Position numbers and translations under genes: made by a program
Notes under the pieces: generated by a model
Seen by the model: the letters and a program-made list of their open reading frames with translations, nothing else
Told to the model about the DNA's origin: nothing
Database searches by the model: none
Assembly (NCBI RefSeq): GCF_000193205.1
Contig: NC_015278.1
Span: 186,001 to 250,000 of the forward strand
Length of the DNA stretch: 64,000 nucleotides
DNA from: Aerococcus sp. Group 1
GTDB taxonomy: Bacteria > Bacillota > Bacilli > Lactobacillales > Aerococcaceae
Direction: 5' to 3'
Part shown: piece after piece, positions 26,182 to 33,237 of the stretch
Layout of the letters: every line of letters begins with the position of its first letter
Position numbering within the stretch: position 1 is the stretch's first letter

Positions 26182-26542
26182 TGATTACACATAAACTTTA
26201 AACTTATCAAGAGCCGCTACGCTCTTCCTCTTGACAAGTTTAAATTTCTGAGTAAATGTGTCGGCAAGAAATAAGCAAGAACTGTAAGCAACAAAAAAGA
26301 GCTGGCCAAAGGCCAACTCACTATATATAAAGTCCAACTTATTGGGGTCACCATAGATTTTACTTTTTCAATTACGGGGCTTTTTAGTGTCCTTTGGTAT
26401 GGTTATTCCCTTACTCCTCTGCGCCACTTTGGCCGTCCTTGTCATGGCCCTCTATGAAAGTGTCAAAGACTAGGGGATTGGCTTGAGTCATGGTTGATTT
26501 TGCCCCAGGACTTGTTTCAATTAAGGAAGAAAGGAAGACAGC

Positions 26543-27070
26543 ATGAGACTTGATAAATTATACGCCGACCGCTTATTACGTGAATTTGAAGCCCTGATCC
26601 ACCGAACTTTGGCCGACCTAAATATTAGAAAGTGTCATGGCGACTACCAGGACTACGCCCAGGAATTGCGGCTTAAGCTCCTGGATGTGGTGGACCGCTT
26701 TGAGGGCGATCCCTTGGCTGAGGACCGCTACCGTTTTGTCGCCTATGCGGGTCGTTACTTGCGCTGGTCTTTACTGGACCTCTTGCGACAGACTAGCCGC
26801 TTGCCCCAGCTGACCCTGTCCGACCACCAGGACTGGTTGACGGAGTCTGAGAGTGCCGAGGATTTTGAGGCGGGAGCGGCCGACTTCCTCCAGGCGGCCC
26901 AAGATACTTTGTCAGAGCGTGACTACCAGTTGACCTTAGCCTTGGCGGAAGGGGACTTTTCCATTGCTGATATTGCCCGGACCTTTGGTGTGGCTAGAAA
27001 AACCATCTACCAATGGAAAGACCGCCTGGCCCAACGCCTGCTTCCCTTTAAGGATTTACTGGAAGACTAG
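26543..27070 (+). CDS. Sigma-70-family factor of the phage-like block
   Basis: 175 residues. Region 2-like sequence (DYQDYAQELRLKLLDVVDRF, then RFVAYAGRYLRWSLLDLLRQ) is followed by an acidic linker and a region 4 helix-turn-helix (LSERDYQLTLALAEGDFSIA, then DIARTFGVARKTIYQWKDRL). Size and layout are like ComX/SigX of Lactobacillales or phage sigma factors such as Xpf. It is followed at once by a terminator and then by the DUF1659/DUF2922 and lysis genes, which it may control. A ComX role would need a matching cin-box, which I did not find. GC-rich compared with the rest of the window. Confidence 0.75.
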   Translation: MRLDKLYADRLLREFEALIHRTLADLNIRKCHGDYQDYAQELRLKLLDVVDRFEGDPLAEDRYRFVAYAGRYLRWSLLDLLRQTSRLPQLTLSDHQDWLTESESAEDFEAGAADFLQAAQDTLSERDYQLTLALAEGDFSIADIARTFGVARKTIYQWKDRLAQRLLPFKDLLED

Positions 27071-27097
27071 TTCTTGACTAATATGAATTTTTTCACT

Positions 27098-27122
27098 GGC
27101 TCACCTTTGCGTGGGCTTTTTT
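27098..27122 (+). terminator. Short terminator after the sigma gene
   Basis: GGCTCAC pairs with GTGGGCT (two G-U) around CTTTGC and is followed by TTTTTT. Confidence 0.55.
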
Positions 27123-27224
27123 GTGTCGGGGTAAAAAAATTTTGCTTTTCAGGTAACACTTGGCTGCCTTCAATCCGTATATAGGGTGTAGCTAGCTACT
27201 AAAGCAAAAAAAGGAGTGATTGAG

Positions 27225-27422
27225 ATGCAAGAATTTATCGACAACAAGTTAGTGGTTAAGGTGACCAACTTTGAAACGGACACAGAAATCAAGACTACCT
27301 TCAAAGACCTGGTGGAAGAACCTGCCTTAGAAGCTGTCTTTGCGGTCCGGGATGCGGTGGCGAGTCTGGCTAAGGACCCCGTAACCGAAGTGGAAAGCAT
27401 CTGCCGCCACATCTATGTCTAA
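27225..27422 (+). CDS. DUF1659-like small protein
   Basis: 65 residues from ATG 27225 with AAGGAGTG upstream. The sequence (FIDNKLVVKVTNFETDTEIK, TTFKDLVEEPALEAVFAVRD) fits the DUF1659 family, short proteins almost always encoded next to a DUF2922 protein, as here. Function unknown. In other Firmicutes the pair is often near holin or phage-type lysis genes. The pair is separated from the sigma gene by a terminator and has its own leader. Confidence 0.65.
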   Translation: MQEFIDNKLVVKVTNFETDTEIKTTFKDLVEEPALEAVFAVRDAVASLAKDPVTEVESICRHIYV

Positions 27423-27452
27423 GGCCTTGTGGATTAGTTAGGAGGAAGAACC

Positions 27453-27689
27453 ATGCAAGAAACTTTAAACTTAGAACTCTTATTCAAGACTGAAGAGGGA
27501 AAAACTAAGAAAGTAACCATTAAAGAACCCAAAGAAGATGTTTCTAGCGAAGTGGCCCAAGCGGCCTTAGCGGCTATTGTAGGTGCCGACATTTTCTTCA
27601 ATGAAGATGGCCTGGACCCTTATGCCCAAGCGACCGGCGCTCGTTATGTCCGCCGCGCGGTCCAAGACATCTACCAAGTCCAAGCCTAA
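27453..27689 (+). CDS. DUF2922-like small protein
   Basis: 78 residues with ribosome site TAGGAGGAAG. It has NLELLFKTEEGKTKKVTIKE and FFNEDGLDPYAQATGARYVR, typical of DUF2922. It forms a bicistron with the DUF1659 gene (30-bp gap) and is followed by a strong terminator. Function unknown. Confidence 0.7.
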   Translation: MQETLNLELLFKTEEGKTKKVTIKEPKEDVSSEVAQAALAAIVGADIFFNEDGLDPYAQATGARYVRRAVQDIYQVQA

Positions 27690-27707
27690 GTTAGGGATTG
27701 ACCTCCC

Positions 27708-27733
27708 AAGCCCTGCCTAGCGGGGCTTTTTTT
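27708..27733 (+). terminator. Strong intrinsic terminator
   Basis: AAGCCCTGC and GCGGGGCTT (one G-U) around CTA, then TTTTTTT. Confidence 0.8.
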
Positions 27734-27794
27734 ATGAGAAAGTGCTAAGGAAAAGATGAAGAAAAGGAAATAAACAAGGGAAGGAGTGAAGGGG

Positions 27795-28079
27795 ATGACC
27801 CTGATTGAAATGGGAGGACTGGCCTCCGCCTTTGTGGCCATTATCACCCTGGTCAGTAAAATCATCCAGTTGATTACGGCTATCCAGCGCTTGATCACTC
27901 GTTTGGACGTGATGGCTGAGGAATTGAACCAACAAAAAGACCGGCAAGAGGCTCTCCATGAGCGGATCCAAGTGGTGGAGAAGACCTTAATGGAGACCGC
28001 CTTTCGCTTCCAGGCAGTGGATAAGCAGTTGACAACTTTAGTTGAAAGGGTAAAGGAGATGATGGCAGAATGCTTTTGA
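27795..28079 (+). CDS. Membrane-anchored coiled-coil protein, XhlA-like position
   Basis: 94 residues from ATG 27795 with AAGGAGTGAAGGGG upstream. One N-terminal membrane segment (MGGLASAFVAIITLVSKIIQ) is followed by a long coiled coil with a heptad pattern (LDVMAEELNQQKDRQEALHE, then QVVEKTLMETAFRFQAVDKQ). It precedes and overlaps the holin gene, the place where phages encode holin-associated proteins such as XhlA. In XhlA the membrane segment is C-terminal, so the resemblance is positional rather than by sequence. Confidence 0.6.
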   Translation: MTLIEMGGLASAFVAIITLVSKIIQLITAIQRLITRLDVMAEELNQQKDRQEALHERIQVVEKTLMETAFRFQAVDKQLTTLVERVKEMMAECF

Positions 28080-28303
28080 GTAATCAGACCTATGACCGCT
28101 TAAAGTGGGTCGCCTTGGTCTTGATGCCGGCCTTGGCGGTTTTAGTCAAGGGACTGGGCCAGGCCTATGGTTTTGTGGGAACGGATACAGTAGTCGTGAC
28201 CTTGAATTTACTGGCGATCTTCTTGGGATCGCTCTTGCAATTGTCTAGTGAGGACTACCATAAGGGAGGTGGGGGCTATGGTTACCGCCCAGCAAGTGCT
28301 TAA
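28070..28303 (+). CDS. Phage holin, Dp-1-like
   Basis: 77 residues. The start MLLSNQTYDRLKWVALVLMP and two membrane segments (about 13-32 and 42-60, VVVTLNLLAIFLGSLLQLSS) match holins of the Dp-1 type. They make membrane pores that let the endolysin reach the wall. The gene overlaps the coiled-coil gene before it and the endolysin gene after it. Confidence 0.85.
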   Translation: MLLSNQTYDRLKWVALVLMPALAVLVKGLGQAYGFVGTDTVVVTLNLLAIFLGSLLQLSSEDYHKGGGGYGYRPASA

Positions 28304-29129
28304 AACGGCGCAAAAGTACCTGGGCATGACCATGGGGTCGACGTCCCATCGTGCTATGGTGGACCGCTATAACCGGGTCCTGCCCCGGCCGGTAGGGTAT
28401 GTGGCCAAGTATAGTGACGACTGGTGTGATATTTTTGTAACGGCAGTCGGGGATGAAGCGGGAGCGACAGATTTGATTGGACGGGAATGCGGGGTTCAGC
28501 GCCATATTCATGTCTTTGCCGGCCTTGGCATCTGGCTGGGCCAGGTTTATCCCCAAGCCGGAGACATTGTTTGCTTTGACTGGGATGGAGGTGGATTTGC
28601 TGATCATATTGGTTTTGTCGAGGCCGTGACCGGGTCGACCATTACCACCATTGAGGGTAATGCCAGTCGCCGGGTGGCCAGGAACCGCTTTGCCTGGAAT
28701 GATTGGCAGATCAAGGGCTATGCCCGGCCTAAGTATGGAAGGGTCAGGAAGGGGGCCGATAAAACCGTCGACCAGTTGGCTCAAGAAGTCCTGGACCGCC
28801 AGTGGGGTAACGGGGCTGACCGGAAACAGCGCTTAGAGTCCGCAGGTTATGATTACCAGCTGGTCCAAGACCGGGTCAACCAGCTCGTGGCTCAGCGTAA
28901 CCTTGGTGAAGGCAAGACTGAGTCGGTGGAGGTTGGGGCTTCCGTTCGAGTCGCTGATTGGGCGACCCACTGGCAAACCGGGCAAAAAATCGCTGACTGG
29001 GTCAAGGGCCAGGTCTTTGCCGTGATGGCGCGTAAGCCGATCGACCACCCGCAGAGTGACTGGGCTTACTTGTTAAGTAACCGGGGAGTTGCCATTGGCT
29101 GGCTCTTAAGTCAGGATGTCGCGGCGTAG
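28278..29129 (+). CDS. Endolysin with CHAP and Cpl-7-type wall-binding domain
   Basis: About 283 residues from ATG 28278 (GGGAGGTGGGGG upstream), overlapping the holin end. The N-terminal CHAP-type amidase/endopeptidase has C in SDDWCDIFVTAVGDEAGATD and H in FADHIGFVEAV, with N in TIEGNAS, the expected triad. A Cpl-7-type domain follows (TVDQLAQEVLDRQWGNGADR, KQRLESAGYDYQLVQDRVNQ), and the C-terminal 70 residues form a further unrecognised wall-binding-like segment. No signal peptide, so release depends on the holin. The last gene of the phage-like block. Confidence 0.85.
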   Translation: MVTAQQVLKTAQKYLGMTMGSTSHRAMVDRYNRVLPRPVGYVAKYSDDWCDIFVTAVGDEAGATDLIGRECGVQRHIHVFAGLGIWLGQVYPQAGDIVCFDWDGGGFADHIGFVEAVTGSTITTIEGNASRRVARNRFAWNDWQIKGYARPKYGRVRKGADKTVDQLAQEVLDRQWGNGADRKQRLESAGYDYQLVQDRVNQLVAQRNLGEGKTESVEVGASVRVADWATHWQTGQKIADWVKGQVFAVMARKPIDHPQSDWAYLLSNRGVAIGWLLSQDVAA

Positions 29130-29146
29130 AAGATCGGTAGAGGAGG

Positions 29147-29174
29147 AAAGCAGCCTGTAGGGGCTGCTTTTTTT
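29147..29174 (+). terminator. Intrinsic terminator after the endolysin
   Basis: AAAGCAGCC pairs with GGGCTGCTTT around TGTAG, then seven Ts. Confidence 0.8.
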
Positions 29175-29177
29175 GAG

Positions 29178-29699
29178 TTAATCAATATTTAAAAAATCGG
29201 GTTTTACTATATCTAATTTAGTGTTTAAATCATCTAATTGATAATCTAAGTTATCCAATAGAATTTCTAAAATAATATAAGCGGCACCTTTTACATAAAT
29301 TTTAAGAGCAAATAACTGTGTTTCACTTAACTTTTCATGATGATGATTATAATAGTACTTCTCACTAAAAGAGAAGAAATTATCAGATACATATCTAATA
29401 AAGTCATTGGGGTTGTGCTTGTAATAATTTAAGATCATAGCACGATACTTATCCTTTAATAATAATTCACCATGTAAATACATGATTTCATAATATGTCA
29501 TCTCTTTTGAATTAAGGAAAATAATATCTGCCTGATATTGATAAAAAGAAATAACCAAATCATCAATATTTTGAAAAAAGCGATAGAATGTTGTTCTTGA
29601 TATGTTTGAGAATTCACAAAAAGACTTTACAGTAGCATCCTGGTAAGTATCGTCTAAATAATCTTCAAAACGACTAAATAGATATAGGCGCGTGTTCAT
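29178..29699 (-). CDS. TetR-family regulator of the flavoprotein operon
   Basis: About 173 residues from ATG 29699, with GAGGTTG upstream. The N-terminal helix-turn-helix (DATVKSFCEFSNISRTTFYR, then FFQNIDDLVI) is of TetR type and the C-terminal part is an all-helical ligand domain. It diverges from the flavoprotein gene at 29955, and the gap holds an array of GAACATTT repeats. A local repressor responding to the substrate of the reductase is the natural inference. Confidence 0.75.
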   Translation of the reverse strand: MNTRLYLFSRFEDYLDDTYQDATVKSFCEFSNISRTTFYRFFQNIDDLVISFYQYQADIIFLNSKEMTYYEIMYLHGELLLKDKYRAMILNYYKHNPNDFIRYVSDNFFSFSEKYYYNHHHEKLSETQLFALKIYVKGAAYIILEILLDNLDYQLDDLNTKLDIVKPDFLNID

Positions 29700-29731
29700 T
29701 GTGATCAACCTCATTTAATTTATTTGTGATT

Positions 29732-29768
29732 GAACATTTAAGCAGAAATGTTCATATTTGTAACATTT
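29732..29768. promoter_or_regulatory. Operator array for the TetR-type regulator
   Basis: GAACATTT (29732-29739), AAATGTTC (29746-29753) and AACATTT (29762-29768) make two overlapping dyads in the divergent gap. A -35-like TTTACA at 29784 faces the flavoprotein gene. Confidence 0.6.
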
Positions 29769-29954
29769 GAAATCATGTGAAGCTTTACACTTATTTTGCT
29801 TATATTATCATTATATCTGTAAAGATAGCTGATATAAAGACTTTAGAAACTGGAAATGGTGATGAAGTAAAATTAGTAACTCATTGAAAGGCATCCTGCT
29901 CAAAACGCCTATGAAGAAAAGAATGGTAAATAATTATTTTTAGGAGGTATACAC

Positions 29955-31421
29955 ATGGAGACGAAAGTGGTAAGTGACCAAGGAGAAGCGATCAATGAAA
30001 CCTATGATACCGATATCTTGGTGGTCGGCGGAGGAATTTCTGGTTTAGCTGCTGCAGTAGAGGCAGGGCATCAAGAGGGCGTTTAAGTCCTTTTAGTTGA
30101 ATCTAACGCTTATTGCGGTGGGAATGGAATGGGCGTTGAAGGGATGCTCGGTGTGGACTCAGTTATGCAAAAAGAAGCTGATATCCATTTGGATCCAGTT
30201 GAATTGATCGGCTATGAACATCAACAAGCCCAATATACCCCAAACGGGTCTTTATGGTTGGATTTAATATATAACTCAGCAGAAAATGTGCAGTGGTGTC
30301 TTGATCAAGGAGTGGAATATGATAAGGTAGATGACTATCATGGTACCTGTGTAGCGCCAACTTTCCACTGGTTTAAGGGTGGCGTTGCTTCCAAGGGCTA
30401 TGTTCCGCAAATGAAGAAAAGAGCTGAGGAATTAGGTGTGAAATTCTTATTAGAAACTCCAGTTACTGGTCTAATCGAGGAAGATGGAAAAGTAGTAGGT
30501 GCCTATTCAAAAACTAAAAATAAAAATATTAAAATTAATGCAAAGGCTGTCATACTGGCAACTGGTGGTATCGGCGGTGATAAGGACTTAGTTCATCGTG
30601 CTGGTTGGAAGTTAGAAAATACGGTATTGACAGGTATGCCTAGCGTTAAAGGTGATGGTTATAAATTAGCTATGAGCGCAGGCGCTATGGATACCATTAC
30701 CAACTCGTGTCAGTTGATTGTGAATTATATTCAAGCTTTGCCTTATGAAGGGGTTTACCCACACTATGATCTATTGAATGGAATGATGGGTCTACCTGCC
30801 GGAGGGCCGTTCTTATGGGTAAATCAAGATGGCGATCGCTTTGTTAATGAAAATATTCGTCAAACCAATATTATGTTACAGTCATTAGCCATTAACAGTA
30901 ATAAAGTGGCATATATGATTTTTGATCAAGAAATCTATGACAATTTTACGAAAGATATCGAAAATGCTAAAGAAGTTTTAGAAAAAGCTGTTGAAGAAAA
31001 TAAGGGGAATTCTTTATATAAAGCAGATACCTTTGAAGAATTAGCAGAAAAGGTTGGCTTACCTAAGGAAGAATTCTTAAGAACTGTTGATCATTACAAT
31101 GAAATGGCTGCAGAAGGAAGAGATATTGATTTTGGTAAAGAAACAGATAAGTTAATACCAATAAATAAGGCGCCATATTATATTGCTCGGTTAGACTTTA
31201 ACTATATCGTTGGTATTGGTGGGATCGGTAGCAATAAGTGGTTTGAGGTAATTGATGATCAATTTGATCCAATTCCTGGCCTATACGTAGCAGGAATGGA
31301 TACAGCAATGCAATATCATGACGTCTATACCATTAATGTCGGTGGATCAGCTTGTGCCCATAATGTTAACTCAGGCCGTACCGCTGTTAAGAGTGCTAAA
31401 CAATATATTGATTCTTTATAA
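29955..31421 (+). pseudogene. Fumarate-reductase-like flavoprotein with internal stop
   Basis: The frame starts at ATG 29955 after TAGGAGGT and carries the FAD-binding ILVVGGGISGLAAAVEAG. It meets an in-frame TAA at 30086-30088, where homologues have a lysine (GVKVLLVE), and continues without further damage for 444 codons to 31421. The rest has the FAD_binding_2 features (AVILATGGIGGDKDL, DRFVNENIRQTN, GLYVAGMDTAM, NVGGSACAHN). Proteins of this family reduce fumarate, urocanate or other enoates. It would work with the FMN-binding protein encoded 11 bp downstream. A start at 30129 would lose the dinucleotide-binding motif. Confidence 0.8.
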
Positions 31422-31432
31422 GAGGTGTGAGT

Positions 31433-31702
31433 ATGCTAAAAGATGGAGTTTATACTGAAACCGAGAAAGGTCAAATGAGTGATGTTACTGTAGAGGTGAC
31501 CTTAGGCAATAATACAATTGAAACAGTTAAAATTCTAGAAGAAAATGAAACGCCGGGAATTGGAGATATTGCTTTAGAAAGAATTCCTCAAGCTATTATC
31601 GAAAAACAGTCCGTTGAAATCGATACTGTCTCGGGAGCAACAGTAACTTCTCAGGCCATTCTTTCTGCTGTAAAAAAAGTGTTAGAAAAAGCAAATGAAT
31701 AG
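31433..31702 (+). CDS. FMN-binding domain protein (flavinylation substrate)
   Basis: 89 residues from ATG 31433, after AGAGGTG. It is a single FMN_bind domain with DTVSGATVTS, the motif in which the threonine receives FMN from an ApbE transferase. No signal peptide, so it is cytoplasmic. It stands in for the FMN domain that is fused to the flavoprotein at 33238, and probably passes electrons to the flavoprotein encoded just upstream. A strong terminator follows. Confidence 0.8.
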   Translation: MLKDGVYTETEKGQMSDVTVEVTLGNNTIETVKILEENETPGIGDIALERIPQAIIEKQSVEIDTVSGATVTSQAILSAVKKVLEKANE

Positions 31703-31738
31703 CGATATTAGGAAAATGATTTAATACTGTATCATGTT

Positions 31739-31780
31739 TGGCGCCAAAACCTAGTAAATGATGTTTTGGCGCCATTTTAT
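31739..31780 (+). terminator. Strong intrinsic terminator
   Basis: TGGCGCCAAAAC and GTTTTGGCGCCA form a perfect 12-bp stem, then TTTTATTTT. Confidence 0.85.
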
Positions 31781-31923
31781 TTTAAGGACCACTATCCTTT
31801 AAAATAACTGAAATGATTTTAGGTAAATTTTGTTGAAAGAAATGCTAAGGTCCCGTAATCGCTTTCTTTGTTAATTTTCCTTATAATGAAAGTATTACTA
31901 ATGTTTTGAATGGAGGAATGTAT

Positions 31924-32682
31924 ATGTTTGATTTATCCAATCGTGTGGCCGTGGTGACTGGAGGTGGAACTGGAATTGGCAAGCAATTTGCGACCGCCTT
32001 GGCTAGTCAAGGGGCCAAAGTGGCTATCTTATCTAGACGTCAAGAAGTGCTCGACGAAGCCGCTAAAGAAATTGCAGAAAAGACCGGTTCTGAAATCTTC
32101 CCGATTTCAACCGATGTGACCGATCCTGAATCGATCAAGGAAACCCACCAAGCTATCTTAGATAAGTTTGGCAAGGTAGATATCTTAGTCAACAATGCGG
32201 GTGGCGGGAATAACGCGCCCCTGGCTGAAATTACCGATGAGGCTTGGCACAAGACCTTCAATTTGGATGTGGACGGGATGATGTACATGACCCGCGAATT
32301 TGGAGCCAAGATGGTGGAAAATGGCTACGGCCGTGTGATCAACATTGCCTCCATTCTCGGCTTTGGTGGCTTACCCGAGCTTCCGATTATTGACTATGCG
32401 GCGGCTAAGGGTGCGGTGGTTAACTTCACTCGGGCAGCGGCAACGGAATGGGCCACTACTGGTGTGACGGTTAACGCCATCGCCCCTGGTTTCTTCGCTT
32501 CTGAAGCCAACAATCCTGAGGCCATGGAGGCCATGAGTGACTTTATTGAAGTCAGAACCCCAATGAAGCGTCCAGGTAAACCTGGGGAATTAGCTAGTGC
32601 GGTGGTCTTCTTAGCAGCCGACGAATCCACTTATGTCACTGGTCAAATTGTTGGTGTTGATGGGGGCTGGACAGCGATTTAA
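31924..32682 (+). CDS. SDR-family NAD(P)-dependent oxidoreductase
   Basis: 252 residues from ATG 31924 with TGGAGGAATG upstream. Cofactor motif TGGGTGIG (about 14-21), NNAGGG (about 89-94), and the catalytic S in NIASILG and Y-x-x-x-K in DYAAAKGA. The closest types are gluconate 5-dehydrogenases and 3-oxoacyl-ACP reductases; it could act on a cyclic polyol in this catabolic region. It has its own transcription unit between two terminators. Confidence 0.8.
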   Translation: MFDLSNRVAVVTGGGTGIGKQFATALASQGAKVAILSRRQEVLDEAAKEIAEKTGSEIFPISTDVTDPESIKETHQAILDKFGKVDILVNNAGGGNNAPLAEITDEAWHKTFNLDVDGMMYMTREFGAKMVENGYGRVINIASILGFGGLPELPIIDYAAAKGAVVNFTRAAATEWATTGVTVNAIAPGFFASEANNPEAMEAMSDFIEVRTPMKRPGKPGELASAVVFLAADESTYVTGQIVGVDGGWTAI

Positions 32683-32752
32683 TTAGAGGTTTTGGTCCTA
32701 TCTATTCTTTGTAGGAGATCTTGAAAAAAGCATTCGTTTGAAAACATGAAGA

Positions 32753-32789
32753 AGCCTTACTTGAAAATGATTACAAGTAAGGCTTTTTG
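32753..32789 (+). terminator. Intrinsic terminator
   Basis: AGCCTTACTTG and CAAGTAAGGCT around a 10-base loop, then TTTTTG. Confidence 0.8.
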
Positions 32790-32796
32790 TGACTGT

Positions 32797-33100
32797 TAAA
32801 TATTCTCCGTCAGAAAACGCGGCGTATAGATATCTATGATCAATTCGCCTGTACACTGACTATTAATAGCGGAGAGAATGCTGATGCGTTTCTTCCGACT
32901 ACCGGTGATACACATCTTGCGTTCAATTTGGGCAAAGTCTTTTTGTGCAACACTGATGCGGCGTTCTTCTAGTGTCCCTCAATTAGGGGAGTGAAGAGGG
33001 TCCTCTTATTAAGATTACTCTAGCAATGCTTGGTCAATTCTTGTAGGGCCTTTCCTCAGCCCACAGTGATCGTGTCACCTTCTTCAAGAATAGTATTTAA
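32797..33100 (-). pseudogene. Remnant of a SorC-family regulator
   Basis: This 304-bp stretch is clearly similar to two parts of the SorC regulator gene at 49900-50832: its 3' end (from the shared TAAATATTCTCCGTCA) and a central part (shared TTGGTCAATTCTTGTAGGG and TTCTTCAAGAATAGTATTTA). About 320 bp between them are deleted, as is the DNA-binding part. There is no usable frame. It is a dead duplicate. Confidence 0.75.
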
Positions 33101-33160
33101 TCAATAGAATCCTCCCTCTCCATTCATAATAAATATCAATGGATAAAAGCGCATTCATTC

Positions 33161-33189
33161 TTATTTTTAATCAATTCTCCATGTATAAT
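33161..33189 (+). promoter_or_regulatory. Promoter of the FMN/FAD reductase gene
   Basis: TTATTT, a 17-bp spacer and TATAAT at 33184-33189, about 50 bp before the ATG at 33238. Confidence 0.5.
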
Positions 33190-33237
33190 AGAATTGATAA
33201 TGTGAAATATATAATTTGTGAGAGGAGTCGACAGACA

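Larger units (their letters stand above)
24707..26353 (+). mobile_element. IS3-family insertion sequence (IS150-like group)
   Basis: Terminal inverted repeats are TGACCCCCAAAAGTTGGACT on the left and, as reverse complement, TGACCCCAATAAGTTGGACT on the right (26331-26350). The element holds overlapping orfA and orfB and a 3' hairpin near 26199-26246. TAG at 24704-24706 and again at 26354-26356 may be a 3-bp target duplication if the right end is 26353. It inserted into the small membrane gene of the phage-like block. Confidence 0.85.
24658..26473 (+). pseudogene. Small membrane protein interrupted by the IS element
   Basis: The 5' part (24658-24706) starts with MRQWLKDFIVAILAIV after AGGAGGAG. 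The 3' part (26354-26473) reads GFLVSFGMVIPLLLCATLAV then LVMALYESVKD. Together they make a protein of about 54 residues with two membrane segments. The IS lies between them. Besides the insertion, joining the halves requires one base change near GGGG at about 26376. It is in the phage-like block between the unknown gene at 24234 and the sigma factor. Holin-like size, but function unknown. Confidence 0.55.

Noticed and set aside
28245..28784. Reverse-strand frame of 179 codons opposite the endolysin
   Set aside because: The forward CHAP and Cpl-7 motifs are clear and this frame has no start signal; high GC produces long shadow frames here.
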